This document shows positions 1 through 8,615 of a stretch of DNA of 64,000 nt, in pieces (positions within the stretch are counted from its first letter, which is position 1; each line of letters starts with the position of its first letter). Made by a program: the position numbers and the translations under genes. Origin of the DNA: Rikenellaceae bacterium (GTDB lineage: Bacteria > Bacteroidota > Bacteroidia > Bacteroidales > Rikenellaceae); NCBI GenBank assembly GCA_902363575.1, contig CABJAJ010000006.1, forward strand, positions 62,001-126,000. Reading direction: 5' to 3'. Below the pieces are notes generated by a model that made no database searches, was not told the origin of the DNA, and saw only the letters and a list, made by a program, of their open reading frames with translations.

Positions 1-463
1 CGATGTAGGCGCGGTAATCTTTGACGACGGGCTCGTAGTCGTCGTCCTCGAACAACGGGGAGGAGATCAGAAAATCGGCGGACGAGCGGTTTACGGCCGT
101 CGGGACATTGTAGAGCGTAGCCAAACGCAGAAGCGCCTTCACATCGACGTCGTGGGGCTGGGCCGACATGGGGTCCCAGAAAAACACGAGGGCGCTGATC
201 TTCCCCTCGGCGATCATCGATCCCAATTGCTGGTCTCCGCCGAGCGGCCCCGATTTGAGGAGCGTGATTTCCAGCGGGTAACGTTGGCACTCTTCCGCAT
301 CGGCATAATGTTTCATGAGCGTCTGCTCGACCATCCTGCCCGTCGTTCCGGTGCAGACCATCGAATGGGGACGCAATTTGGCGAAATTCCAATCGACCCA
401 CTCGGCCAGGTCGTGCTTCATGTTGTCATGGGCCACCAGAGCCATCTTCTTCCGTTTGTCCAT
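1..463 (-). CDS. mgsA: Methylglyoxal synthase, 3' end cut by window edge
   Basis: Converts dihydroxyacetone phosphate to methylglyoxal and phosphate, the cytosolic bypass of lower glycolysis used under phosphate stress. Translating the minus strand from the ATG at 463 gives HDNMK near residue 12, the phosphate-binding CTGTTG near 37, and GGDQQ with the expected catalytic Asp at about residue 77. About 154 codons are visible, close to full family length, and the C-terminus runs off the window. A good ribosome binding site (GGGGAG) lies about 8 bases before the ATG. It sits 22 bases after the DUF5606 gene on the same strand, so the two are probably co-transcribed. Family assignment is secure. 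Confidence 0.93.
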   Translation of the reverse strand, partial: MDKRKKMALVAHDNMKHDLAEWVDWNFAKLRPHSMVCTGTTGRMVEQTLMKHYADAEECQRYPLEITLLKSGPLGGDQQLGSMIAEGKISALVFFWDPMSAQPHDVDVKALLRLATLYNVPTAVNRSSADFLISSPLFEDDDYEPVVKDYRAYI

Positions 464-485
464 TGCTTGCTCCCCTCTGAACCGG

Positions 486-896
486 TCAGGCCTGCTCTTC
501 CCGCTCCGGCAATTTGAACTCCGTGAAACCCGCCTTGACGAGCAGGTTGTACCAGGCGATCACCTTTTTGATATCCGACGCATGCACCCGTTCGCGGTCG
601 TACTCGGGCAGCGCTTCGGCGAAAAAGGCACGCAGCTTTTCGGGCTGTTCCTTATGACTGATCGCCTCTTTGCCTTCCGTGAGGGCATAAATCCGGGTGA
701 GCACGTCCGCCAGCGGCAGGTCGTCGCCTTCAGTGAAGATGGAAATTTCGGTCAGCGCGCTCACCTTCGACGAAGCGGAAGCATTCGAGCGGCGGCCATC
801 GACGAGCGACTCGACAATCACGCCGCGTGCGGACTGCGCCACGAAACGGAAAAGACCGGGCTGACCGGAAATGGCGAGAATATCTTTGAGTTCCAT
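486..896 (-). CDS. DUF5606 family protein
   Basis: A 136-residue soluble protein opening MELKDILAISGQPGLF, the characteristic start of the Bacteroidetes DUF5606 family. That family has an N-terminal small beta domain and an acidic helical C-terminal half; no enzymatic role is established. No signal peptide or membrane segment is visible. It lies directly upstream of mgsA with a 22-base gap, which implies an operon. Function is unknown; the family call rests on the N-terminal signature and length. Confidence 0.8.
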   Translation of the reverse strand: MELKDILAISGQPGLFRFVAQSARGVIVESLVDGRRSNASASSKVSALTEISIFTEGDDLPLADVLTRIYALTEGKEAISHKEQPEKLRAFFAEALPEYDRERVHASDIKKVIAWYNLLVKAGFTEFKLPEREEQA

Positions 897-925
897 AAGC
901 TATTGATAATTTTGGTTTATTCGGT

Positions 926-1336
926 TTAATCTTCTGACGAGTCGGATTCGACGACCCGGTAACTCCTCACCTCGGTTTGCTGAAGCAATCCGTACGGATT
1001 GTTCAGACAGCGCACGACCCATTCCACCGTACTGCCGGCAGGCTGGGCGGGAATCCAACCTGCGTAATGCACCGTTTTCTCCGTCGGCTCGAACTCCTGG
1101 CTGGGAGTCGTCGTGAAGGGGCCGTTGCCGACCCGATAATAAATATATACCTTGAAAGACCCGTACAGGTTCTTCACATCGGCGGTGACGGTCACCCGAT
1201 CCTTGTCGGTCACAACGGCAGGCTGTGCGACGACATTGGAAATTTCGGGGAAAGTAACGTATTCGGGACCCGTTTCCCTGGTCGAACAGGCCGTGGTGAA
1301 GAGCGCCAAAGCGCAGATCGCAAGCAATTTTCGCAT
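926..1336 (-). CDS. Small lipoprotein with Ig-like fold, unknown function
   Basis: Starts at the ATG at 1336, giving a lipoprotein signal: hydrophobic LLAICALALF followed by the lipobox TTAC. The mature part of about 120 residues is beta-rich and looks like a single Ig/fibronectin-like module; that fold is inferred from strand patterning only. A longer reading frame upstream overlaps mscS and lacks a signal, so the inner ATG was preferred. It follows mscS after 11 bases and is probably in the same transcript. No family name recognised. Confidence 0.7.
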   Translation of the reverse strand: MRKLLAICALALFTTACSTRETGPEYVTFPEISNVVAQPAVVTDKDRVTVTADVKNLYGSFKVYIYYRVGNGPFTTTPSQEFEPTEKTVHYAGWIPAQPAGSTVEWVVRCLNNPYGLLQQTEVRSYRVVESDSSED

Positions 1337-1347
1337 CGTCACGGAGA

Positions 1348-2298
1348 TCAGTTGTTTTTCGCCTCGTTTGGCTTCTCTTCTCCGCTTGCGGTCAGGTGGA
1401 CGTCGAGCTGCGGGAAGGGGAAATGGATGCCGCGCGTGGGCAGCACCTTGTAGAACTGCTCGTTCAGGTCGTAAAATACGCCCCAGAAATCGCTGTTGGC
1501 TGTCCATACGCGCACGGTCACATTGACGGCGCTGTCGCCGAGAGCCGAAAGCCACACATCCGGCGCAGGGGTTTGATTCACCCGCTTGTCCCGGGCGAGC
1601 AGCTCCAGGATCGTCTGCTTGGCCACGTCGTAATCGTCGCCGTAGGAGATCCCGATAACCCACTCCACCCGCCGGGTCTGGGCCGCGGAGTAGTTGTCGA
1701 TGATCGAGGTGGAGATGGAGCCGTTCGGTATGTAAATTGTCTGGTTGTCGGGAGTGGTGAGGCGCGTGGAAAAGAGCATGATTTCCTGCACGGTACCCGA
1801 CTGTCCCTGAGCCGAAATGTAGTCGCCCACACGGTAGGGCTTGAGCATGAGGATCATCACCCCGCCGGCGAAGTTCTGCATCGTCCCGCTCAGCGCCATG
1901 CCGATGGCCAGACCCGCCGATGCGAGCAGCGCGATGATCGAGGTGGTGTTGATGCCGAGCATCTGTACGATGGTCAGGATGAGCAGCACGTAGAAAACGA
2001 CCTTGACCAGATTGCGCAGGAAAGTGCGGAGCGACGTATCGACATGCCGTTTCTCGAACAGCTCGTCCATCACCCGCAGGATGCGCTTGATGAACCAGCG
2101 TCCGACGAAATAGATGGCGAGCGCCAGGACGATCTTCAGCAATACCCAGATGGCATCCGAGATCATGTTGGTCATGAACTGCTGGAAATCCAGGTTGGTG
2201 ATCTTGTCGATGGTCTGGGCGAAGCGCGCTTTCTGCACGCTGTCCGGGACAATCAGATTACCCAGCTTTTCGGGTGTTTCGGTTAACAGATGCCACAT
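1348..2298 (-). CDS. MscS-family mechanosensitive ion channel
   Basis: A 316-residue inner-membrane channel of the small-conductance mechanosensitive family, which opens under hypo-osmotic shock. Three hydrophobic segments lie at about residues 45-70, 90-112 and 120-150. The third is the Gly/Ala-rich pore helix (ALLASAGLAIGMALSG) followed by QNFAGG, the MscS signature. The rest is the cytosolic beta/alpha vestibule, with the typical GTVQEI and YIPNG motifs. Length fits the short MscS type. A minus-strand -7 box TAATTTTG at 2331-2338 is about 33 bases upstream. It is transcribed divergently from serB. Confidence 0.92.
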   Translation of the reverse strand: MWHLLTETPEKLGNLIVPDSVQKARFAQTIDKITNLDFQQFMTNMISDAIWVLLKIVLALAIYFVGRWFIKRILRVMDELFEKRHVDTSLRTFLRNLVKVVFYVLLILTIVQMLGINTTSIIALLASAGLAIGMALSGTMQNFAGGVMILMLKPYRVGDYISAQGQSGTVQEIMLFSTRLTTPDNQTIYIPNGSISTSIIDNYSAAQTRRVEWVIGISYGDDYDVAKQTILELLARDKRVNQTPAPDVWLSALGDSAVNVTVRVWTANSDFWGVFYDLNEQFYKVLPTRGIHFPFPQLDVHLTASGEEKPNEAKNN

Positions 2299-2330
2299 AA
2301 TAACGGTCTAATATGCTGAATATATACGTG

Positions 2331-2368
2331 CAAAATTAAGTAAAAAAGTAGAATTTGTATTAACTTTG
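2331..2368. promoter_or_regulatory. Divergent mscS / serB promoter region
   Basis: Two Bacteroidetes-type -7 boxes face away from each other: TAATTTTG on the minus strand (2331-2338) for mscS and TAACTTTG on the plus strand (2361-2368) for serB. Only 22 bases separate them, so the upstream elements of each promoter overlap the other. No clear -33 TTTG was found at the ideal distance for either. Confidence 0.6.
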
Positions 2369-2388
2369 TCTGTAATTTTATCTTTCCT

Positions 2389-3609
2389 ATGCCGACCAAC
2401 CCTGAAATTGAGATCATTCAGATCAACATATCCGGACCCGACAAACCGGGCATGACCTCTTCGCTTACGGACATCCTGGCCCGTTACGACGCTTTCATCC
2501 TCGATATCGGTCAGGCCAACATCCACCAATCCCTCACGCTCGGCATCCTGGTCCGGACCACTTCGGACAAATCGGGTGCCATCATGAAGGAACTCCTGTT
2601 CAAAGCTTCGGAACTGGGCGTGATGATCCGCTTCACCCCGATCGACGAACACCATTACGAAGAGTGGGTCGGGCGCCAGGGCAAGAACCGCTACATCATC
2701 ACCCTGCTCGGACGCATCGTCACGGCCCGCCACATCGCCGAGGTGACCCGTGCCGTGGCCGAACAAGGGCTCAACATCGACGCCATCCGTCGTCTGACGG
2801 GACGCATACCGCTGCGGGAGGACGAGCGGGCGTCCAAGTCCTGCATCGAGCTTTCGGTGCGCGGCACGCCGGCGGACAAAAGCCTCATGCAGGAGCGTTT
2901 CATGGCCCTCTCGAACGACGGGCTCGATATTTCGCTGCAGAAAGACGACCTCTATCGCCGCTGCCGGCGGCTGATCTGCTTCGACATGGATTCGACGCTC
3001 ATCGAGACGGAGGTGATCGACGAGCTGGCCGACCGGGCCGGCGTCGGAGCCGAGGTGCGGGCCATCACCGAGCAGGCGATGCGCGGGGAAATCGACTTCC
3101 GGGAGAGCTTTACGCGCCGCGTGGCGCTGCTTCGGGGGCTCAACGTCGAGGTGATGGAGGAGATCGCGCAAAACCTCCCGATCACCGAAGGGCTGGAGCG
3201 GCTGATGACCATTCTCAAGCGGGTCGGCTACAAAACGGCCATCCTCTCGGGCGGCTTCACCTATTTCGGCAACTTCCTGCGCCGCCGCTACGGGTTCGAC
3301 TACGTCTATGCCAACGAGCTGGAGATCGAGGACGGCCGGCTGACGGGCCGCACGACGGGCGAGATCGTGGACGGCGGGCGCAAGGCCGACCTGCTTCGGC
3401 TGCTCTGCCAGTTCGAGGACATCAACATCGCCCAGTCGATCGCCGTGGGGGACGGGGCCAACGACCTGCCGATGCTCAGTATCGCCGGTCTGGGCATCGC
3501 TTTTCACGCCAAACCCAAAGTCAAGGCCACGGCCAGCCAGTCCATCTCAACGATCGGGCTGGACGGCATCCTCTATTTCCTCGGTCTCAAAGACTCCTGG
3601 ATCGAATAA
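2389..3609 (+). CDS. serB: Phosphoserine phosphatase with two N-terminal ACT-like domains
   Basis: Catalyses the last step of serine biosynthesis, phosphoserine to serine. The first ~180 residues hold two ACT-like repeats (the first has SGPDKPGMTSSL, the second HIAEVTRAVAEQGLNID), usually an amino-acid-sensing module. The HAD phosphatase domain follows: FDMDST at about residue 198 with nucleophile Asp199, SGGF for the Ser motif, and GDGANDLPML for the Mg-binding acidic motif. At 406 residues it matches the long SerB form common in Bacteroidetes. Transcription is from TAACTTTG at 2361. It ends 17 bases before the DUF5689 lipoprotein gene. Confidence 0.95.
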   Translation: MPTNPEIEIIQINISGPDKPGMTSSLTDILARYDAFILDIGQANIHQSLTLGILVRTTSDKSGAIMKELLFKASELGVMIRFTPIDEHHYEEWVGRQGKNRYIITLLGRIVTARHIAEVTRAVAEQGLNIDAIRRLTGRIPLREDERASKSCIELSVRGTPADKSLMQERFMALSNDGLDISLQKDDLYRRCRRLICFDMDSTLIETEVIDELADRAGVGAEVRAITEQAMRGEIDFRESFTRRVALLRGLNVEVMEEIAQNLPITEGLERLMTILKRVGYKTAILSGGFTYFGNFLRRRYGFDYVYANELEIEDGRLTGRTTGEIVDGGRKADLLRLLCQFEDINIAQSIAVGDGANDLPMLSIAGLGIAFHAKPKVKATASQSISTIGLDGILYFLGLKDSWIE

Positions 3610-3626
3610 CCGCACCCGCATCCGCC

Positions 3627-4400
3627 ATGCTCCGGCTCCGATTTGTCCTGGTCGCCCTGTCGCTGACAAGTTGCTACGACTCGTTCGATTCTCCCCACGG
3701 GTCGGAGCGGCCGTCGCCGCCGCCCAACGCGGAGATCGCCGACCTGCGCGCCTGTTATTACGGGGAGACCGTGACGATCGGGGAACCCATCGTCATACGG
3801 GGCCGGGTCACGTCCGACGACACGGCCGGAAATTTCTACCGAACGTTGCTCATTCAGGACCGGACGGGAGGGGTCGAAATCATGGCCGGACTTTCGGACC
3901 TCCACACGAGCTATCCTCCGGGATACGCCGTCACCGTTATCGCCCGGGGACTCGCCATAGGCGAGCGGTACGGGGTTTTGCGTCTCGGTCTGCCTCCCCT
4001 CGCGGGCGATCTGCTGCCCGATTATATCGGGGCTTCGGCCCTGCTCGACCGCCATCTGGTACGCGGCGACGGGCCACAGCCGGTCGAACCCCTCGTCCTG
4101 TCACTTGCCGACCTGACGCAATCGCGGTGCGGCATGCTCGTGGAAATCCGGGGTCTGACCCTCCAGCCCGATCCGGAGGCGGACGGCGCTCCGCAAAGAT
4201 GGAGCGGCTACCGGCTGTTCACGGACGAGGAGGGAACTGAAATCCGCACTTATACCAGCGATTACGCCCGCCATGCACGCGAAGCCGTGCCGACGGGACG
4301 GATCGCCCTGCGGGGTATCCTGCAATACGGGCCCGCGGAATCCTCCAGGTCCTGTTTCCAAATCAAGATGCGCGATGCGGACGACTGCCTGCCCGATTAG
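3627..4400 (+). CDS. DUF5689-type lipoprotein
   Basis: A 257-residue predicted lipoprotein: short signal LRFVLVALSLTSC with the acylated Cys near residue 14. The body matches the DUF5689 pattern, an OB-like module with VTIGEPIVIRGRVTSDD and a TGGVEIMAG segment, found in Bacteroidetes surface lipoproteins. The next gene is a clear paralogue with the same order of motifs. It follows serB by 17 bases and overlaps the next gene by 26 bases, so the pair is probably translated together. Ligand or role unknown. Confidence 0.75.
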   Translation: MLRLRFVLVALSLTSCYDSFDSPHGSERPSPPPNAEIADLRACYYGETVTIGEPIVIRGRVTSDDTAGNFYRTLLIQDRTGGVEIMAGLSDLHTSYPPGYAVTVIARGLAIGERYGVLRLGLPPLAGDLLPDYIGASALLDRHLVRGDGPQPVEPLVLSLADLTQSRCGMLVEIRGLTLQPDPEADGAPQRWSGYRLFTDEEGTEIRTYTSDYARHAREAVPTGRIALRGILQYGPAESSRSCFQIKMRDADDCLPD

Positions 4401-5178
4401 CCTGTGGCTGCTCTGGGTTCTGCTGACGCTGCCGTCGCTCTCGTGCTGCGACCGCGCCACCGCATTGCGGTATGCGGACGGCGACCCGGCCGGACGGCAA
4501 ACCATAACCGTCGCGGCCCTCAAGGAGCGCTGCCACGGCCCCTCGGTGCGGATTGCGGAGGAGCTGAACATCCGGGGAATGGTGGTGGCAAACGACGCTT
4601 ACGGGGAGTTTCCGAAGACCCTCGTGCTGGAAGACGGTACGGGCGGGATCGAAATTCTGGCCGATCTGCCCGACCTTTCGCACGACTATGAACTGGGTTG
4701 CAGCATGACCGTCCTGTGCAACGGGCTCTCGCTCGGGGATTACGGAGGCAAAATCCAGCTGGGCGCCCCCTCCGAGGGCTCCTATCCGGTAGCCCGCATA
4801 CCTGCCGAAAGGATCGCGCGGCATCTGAGACGGAATTCCGGAAACATCGGCGGACGCATTCCCCTCACGCTCGGATTCGATGACCTCGCATCGCATCTTA
4901 TCAACCGGTATGTGCGGTTCGCACACGTCCGCTTCGCGACCGAAGAACAGGGATTGCCTTTCTGCGACCGGGATCCCGAATCCGGCGAACCGCTTCCCAC
5001 CGACCGTCATCTTGTGGACGACGGCAACGACACGCTGGTAGTGCGCACCCTGCTGGGCTGCGAATATGCGAACGAGCCCCTGCCCGCAGGCAGAGGCTCG
5101 ATAAACGGAATTCTCGACTATTTCAACGGCACCTACCAATTGCGGATCGTAAACCGCGAACTGGACTTCGTGCCCTGA
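4375..5178 (+). CDS. DUF5689-type lipoprotein, paralogue of the preceding gene
   Basis: A 267-residue predicted lipoprotein. The ATG at 4375 was chosen because it gives a signal peptide (LWLLWVLLTL) and lipobox LSLSC-like segment near residue 20; a longer in-frame start adds an Arg/Cys-rich leader with no signal. It shares the core DUF5689 motifs with its neighbour (IRGMVVANDAYGEFPKTLVLEDG then TGGIEILADLPDL, compared with VRG and TGGVEIMAGLSDL), so the two arose by tandem duplication. Its stop codon lies in a palindrome shared with the convergent obg stop. Function unknown. Confidence 0.72.
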   Translation: MRTTACPISLWLLWVLLTLPSLSCCDRATALRYADGDPAGRQTITVAALKERCHGPSVRIAEELNIRGMVVANDAYGEFPKTLVLEDGTGGIEILADLPDLSHDYELGCSMTVLCNGLSLGDYGGKIQLGAPSEGSYPVARIPAERIARHLRRNSGNIGGRIPLTLGFDDLASHLINRYVRFAHVRFATEEQGLPFCDRDPESGEPLPTDRHLVDDGNDTLVVRTLLGCEYANEPLPAGRGSINGILDYFNGTYQLRIVNRELDFVP

Positions 5179-5184
5179 TCGCGA

Positions 5185-6177
5185 TCACTGGTGCAGCGCA
5201 TCCCAGAGCATGTCTTTGAGCTGCGGAATGTTCAGCCCCGACACAGAGGAGATGAAGACCGAGGGCACGCCTTCCGGCAGGTGAGGACGCAGCTCCCGGA
5301 GCAACCCCTCATCCAGCATGTCGCATTTGGTCACGGCCAGCAACCGCCGCTTGTCGAGCAGTTCGGGATTGTACTGCGTCAGCTCGCCGAGCAGCACTTC
5401 GTAATCCCGGCGGATGTCGTCGCTGTCGGCCGGTACCATGAAAAGCAGTACCGAATTGCGTTCGATATGCCTAAGAAAGCGCGTACCCAGGCCGCGTCCT
5501 TCGTGTGCCCCCTCGATAATGCCCGGGATGTCGGCCATCACGAACGATTTGTGGTCGCGACATTCGACGATGCCCAGGTTGGGTTCCAGCGTGGTGAAAG
5601 CGTAATCCGCAATCTTGGGCCGGGCGGCCGACACGACCGAGAGCAGCGTGCTCTTGCCGGCATTGGGAAAGCCCACGAGCCCCACGTCGGCCAATACTTT
5701 CAACTCGAGAATAAAAGCTCCTTCGGCCCCCTCCTCGCCCGGCTGTGCGTAACGGGGAGCCTGATTGGTCGCCGTGCGGAAATGCCAGTTTCCCTGACCC
5801 CCGCGGCCGCCCCGGAGCAGCACCAGACGCTCGCCCTGTTCAGTCACCTCCCCCACCGTCTCGCCCGTCTCGGCATTGCGGGCCACCGTTCCGAGCGGCA
5901 CGGGAATCACGATATCGCGGGCGTCCTTGCCCGAAGAGCGGGCGCCCGAGCCGTTGCCCCCGTCCTCGGCGAACTGGTGGCGCTGGTATTTGAGGTGGAT
6001 CAGCGTCCAGTATTGGGAGTCGCCTTCGAGCACGATGCTTCCGCCGCGGCCGCCGTCGCCCCCGTCCGGGCCGCCGTAAGCCACGAATTTCTCACGCCGG
6101 AAGTGAGCCGAACCGGCGCCTCCGTGCCCCGAGCGGGCAAATATCTTCACGTAATCGACAAAATTGGAACCTGCCAT
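5185..6177 (-). CDS. obg: Obg-family GTPase
   Basis: Essential ribosome-assembly and stress GTPase. The N-terminal glycine-rich OBG domain covers residues 1-158 ([12 protein letters not shown]). The G domain has the P-loop GFPNAGKST at 169-177, then DIPG and TKCD. At 330 residues it is the short Obg form without an extra C-terminal domain. The ATG at 6177 gives the conserved start [13 protein letters not shown]; an ATG 21 bases further upstream overlaps the -7 box TATCTTTG (6196-6203) and is unlikely. It converges on the DUF5689 pair with a 6-base gap. Confidence 0.96.
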   Translation of the reverse strand: MAGSNFVDYVKIFARSGHGGAGSAHFRREKFVAYGGPDGGDGGRGGSIVLEGDSQYWTLIHLKYQRHQFAEDGGNGSGARSSGKDARDIVIPVPLGTVARNAETGETVGEVTEQGERLVLLRGGRGGQGNWHFRTATNQAPRYAQPGEEGAEGAFILELKVLADVGLVGFPNAGKSTLLSVVSAARPKIADYAFTTLEPNLGIVECRDHKSFVMADIPGIIEGAHEGRGLGTRFLRHIERNSVLLFMVPADSDDIRRDYEVLLGELTQYNPELLDKRRLLAVTKCDMLDEGLLRELRPHLPEGVPSVFISSVSGLNIPQLKDMLWDALHQ

Positions 6178-6195
6178 AGCTTGCTGAATAAGGTA

Positions 6196-6203
6196 CAAAG
6201 ATA
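6196..6203 (-). promoter_or_regulatory. obg -7 promoter box
   Basis: TATCTTTG on the minus strand matches the Bacteroidetes -7 consensus TAnnTTTG. Transcription would start near 6189, giving a leader of about 12 bases before the ATG at 6177, which helps fix that start. Confidence 0.65.
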
Positions 6204-6379
6204 GTGCATGCCCCGGGCACCGCCAAATTTATTTCGATCATGCGCACGGCAACAGCCTGCTTCCACAGATTCATGCACTCCGCCAAACCACCGTTTCCGC
6301 ATGGCCGGAAGTCCGTTTGCGCACGGTCGGGCAGCCGGATCATGGGCCCCGTTACGCGACATGCGGCGGACAAACAGGC

Positions 6380-7045
6380 TCAAAGGTGAGCCAAATAACC
6401 GTAACGGATCAGCTCCTGCTCATGCCTAACGGGAAAGGCATGTCCGTCGGCAAGCACATAAAGCCGGTCTGCGACATCGGTGACCTGCCGGTAAAGGTGG
6501 TCGGTGAGCAGGATCCCTTTAGCGTGTTTTTCTTCGTCGATCAGTCCTTTGAGCGTGGCCACATGCAGCGGTGCGATCTGCGAGAACGGCTCGTCCAGCA
6601 GCACGAACTGCGCACGGCTCCGCAGGATCAGGAAACATTCCAGCAAGCGCCGCTCCCCGCCCGACATATTGCCGACCTTCGTGTCGCACAGCTTCCCGAA
6701 GAGCGGAAACCACGCAAGCAGTTCGTCCCGCCGAAGTCCGAAATCCCGGAGTGCCCGCCCGACGGTCAGCCCACCGGGAACAAAACTCTGCTGCGGCAGA
6801 TAGCGTACTTCTTGTTCCGAGAACCGTCCGTGCCATACCCCGTCGATACGCATGGAGCGGAAATCCGCACGCAGGGAGCCGCTCAGTATCTTCATCAGGC
6901 AGCTCTTGCCGCTGCCGTTCCGCCCGAGCAGGGCCGTGACCGAACCCGTTTCGACCGCCAGATAGACACCCGACAGAATCGTCCTCCCTGAGAACGCAAG
7001 TTCCACGGAGTCGATCTCGAGCAGGTGTTTTTCAGCAGCGTCCAT
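6380..7045 (-). CDS. ABC transporter ATP-binding protein
   Basis: A 221-residue stand-alone ATPase subunit. Walker A is LLGRNGSGKS, the signature is MSGGERR (first half of the usual LSGGQ), and Walker B is FVLLDEP. The start at 7045 (MDAAEKHLL) was chosen because the frame upstream overlaps the next gene and lacks similarity to ABC proteins. It overlaps by 14 bases the small membrane-protein gene upstream, which is presumably its membrane partner. Substrate unknown. Confidence 0.85.
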   Translation of the reverse strand: MDAAEKHLLEIDSVELAFSGRTILSGVYLAVETGSVTALLGRNGSGKSCLMKILSGSLRADFRSMRIDGVWHGRFSEQEVRYLPQQSFVPGGLTVGRALRDFGLRRDELLAWFPLFGKLCDTKVGNMSGGERRLLECFLILRSRAQFVLLDEPFSQIAPLHVATLKGLIDEEKHAKGILLTDHLYRQVTDVADRLYVLADGHAFPVRHEQELIRYGYLAHL

Positions 7046-7352
7046 CGAGCAAGGGAGCCGCGAAACCGGCCAGCAATAAGTAGATCGCCAAATCCGCCGC
7101 ACAGCACACCCCGAGCAGCCGATTGCGGCGAATCCCCAGGGCGAGGTAGTAGTAAAACTCGCTGCCGTAGCGCGGAAGAATCCATACATAGAGAAAAAGC
7201 GCCGTAAACGCGACCTTCCCGAAAAAGCACCAGGGGGCGATGGATGGTCCCCATTTGCCCACCAGCCACGCCAGTGCGACGCTCACGGCGACGCAGGGCA
7301 CCAGCATCGACGTGCGGTAAAAACGGAATGTGAGGGACAGTTTACGAAGCAT
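7032..7352 (-). CDS. Small membrane protein, probable partner of the ABC ATPase
   Basis: A 106-residue protein with about three or four hydrophobic stretches (residues 12-30, 38-55, 78-100). It has no recognised family. Translation from the ATG at 7352 (MLRKLSL) avoids an upstream GTG. Its stop overlaps the start of the ABC ATPase gene, so the two are translationally coupled. This is much smaller than normal ABC permeases (about 250 residues), so it could be a half-size permease, a truncated one, or an accessory subunit. Confidence 0.6.
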   Translation of the reverse strand: MLRKLSLTFRFYRTSMLVPCVAVSVALAWLVGKWGPSIAPWCFFGKVAFTALFLYVWILPRYGSEFYYYLALGIRRNRLLGVCCAADLAIYLLLAGFAAPLLDGRC

Positions 7353-7370
7353 CGGGCACACGATATGAAT

Positions 7371-7398
7371 AAAAAACGGAGAAGCCGAGCTTCTCCGT
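7371..7398 (-). terminator. Rho-independent terminator after ald
   Basis: A 10-base-pair perfect stem (7376-7385 with 7389-7398) around a CGA loop, followed on the minus strand by a run of about six T. It lies 20 bases past the ald stop codon and separates ald from the ABC pair. Confidence 0.85.
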
Positions 7399-7418
7399 AT
7401 GCGCGATCGCTGAAAAAA

Positions 7419-8525
7419 TTACAGCGTAAGCGGTTCGTATTTCAATCCCCAGGCATCGGCCACATCCTTGTAAACCACCTTGCCTTCGACGATATTCAGG
7501 CCCCGTTCGAGCTGGCGGTTCTCCTTGCAGGCCTGCCGCCACCCCTTGTCCGCAAGCTGGATCGCATAGGGAAGCGTGGCGTTGGTGAGCGCGAGCGTCG
7601 AGGTATAAGGCACTGCACCCGGAATATTGGCCACACAATAGTGCAGGATGCCGTCCACGTAATAGACAGGGTCCTCGTGCGTGGTGGGATGCGAAGTCTC
7701 GAAGCAGCCGCCCTGGTCGATGGCCACATCGACCATGACCGTTCCCGGCTCCATATCCTTGAGCATATCGCGCGTCACGAGCTTCGGGGCCTTGGCGCCC
7801 GGAATGAGCACCGACCCGACCACCAGATCGGCATGTTTGAGCTCCTCGCGGATATTGTATTCGTTGGACATCAGCGTCTTGACGTTCTTAGGCATCACAT
7901 CGGCCAGATAGGTCAGACGCTTGAGCGACACGTCGCAGATGGTCACGTCGGCACCCGTACCGGCCGCTGTGCGGGCCGCGGCCGTTCCGACCACGCCGGC
8001 TCCGATCACAAAGACCTTGGCCGGCTTCACACCCGGCACGCCGCCGAGCAGTTTGCCCTTGCCGCCGCGCGGCTTCTCCAGGAAATAACGTCCCTCCTGC
8101 GTGGACATGCGCCCCGCAACTTCCGACATGGGAATCAGCAGGGGCAGGGAGCGGTCGGGAGCCTCGACCGTCTCATAGGCGCAGCATACGGCACCGCTCT
8201 CGATCATGGCGAGCGTGAGGGGTTCGCTGCTTGCGAAATGGAAATAGGTAAAGACGAGCTGTCCCTTGCGGATCAGCTTGTATTCGGGCGCTATCGGTTC
8301 CTTCACCTTGATGATCATCTCCGCCTTCGCATACACATCCTCGATGGTGGGGAGCATCTCCGCCCCGGCCGCGACATAGTCCTTGTCGGGGAATCCGCTG
8401 TTGACGCCTGCCGTGGCCTGCACGAATACCCGGTGTCCGCGCTTGGTCAGCTCTTTCGTCCCCGAGGGGGTAAGCCCGACCCGGTTCTCGTTGTTTTTGA
8501 TCTCTTTGGGAATTCCGATAATCAT
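7419..8525 (-). CDS. ald: Alanine dehydrogenase
   Basis: NAD-dependent oxidative deamination of L-alanine to pyruvate and ammonia. The protein starts [18 protein letters not shown], the hallmark of this family, and carries the NAD-binding [10 protein letters not shown] near residue 175 and the conserved [12 protein letters not shown] near the C-terminus. At 368 residues it has normal length. The start at 8525 was taken because upstream codons do not match the family. It is a monocistronic unit with its own terminator. Soluble, cytosolic. Confidence 0.95.
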   Translation of the reverse strand: MIIGIPKEIKNNENRVGLTPSGTKELTKRGHRVFVQATAGVNSGFPDKDYVAAGAEMLPTIEDVYAKAEMIIKVKEPIAPEYKLIRKGQLVFTYFHFASSEPLTLAMIESGAVCCAYETVEAPDRSLPLLIPMSEVAGRMSTQEGRYFLEKPRGGKGKLLGGVPGVKPAKVFVIGAGVVGTAAARTAAGTGADVTICDVSLKRLTYLADVMPKNVKTLMSNEYNIREELKHADLVVGSVLIPGAKAPKLVTRDMLKDMEPGTVMVDVAIDQGGCFETSHPTTHEDPVYYVDGILHYCVANIPGAVPYTSTLALTNATLPYAIQLADKGWRQACKENRQLERGLNIVEGKVVYKDVADAWGLKYEPLTL

Positions 8526-8615
8526 ACGAGTTGAAGTTTTAAAGGTTTGCAATCGGAAAATTAACAAAAAAACGAAGAACGACCAAATAATCGGAATCGT
8601 TTTTCGCGCCCGAGA

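Noticed and set aside
2664..3600. Long plus-strand frame overlapping serB
   Set aside because: Out-of-frame shadow of serB; only its 3' part (from 3627) is a real gene.
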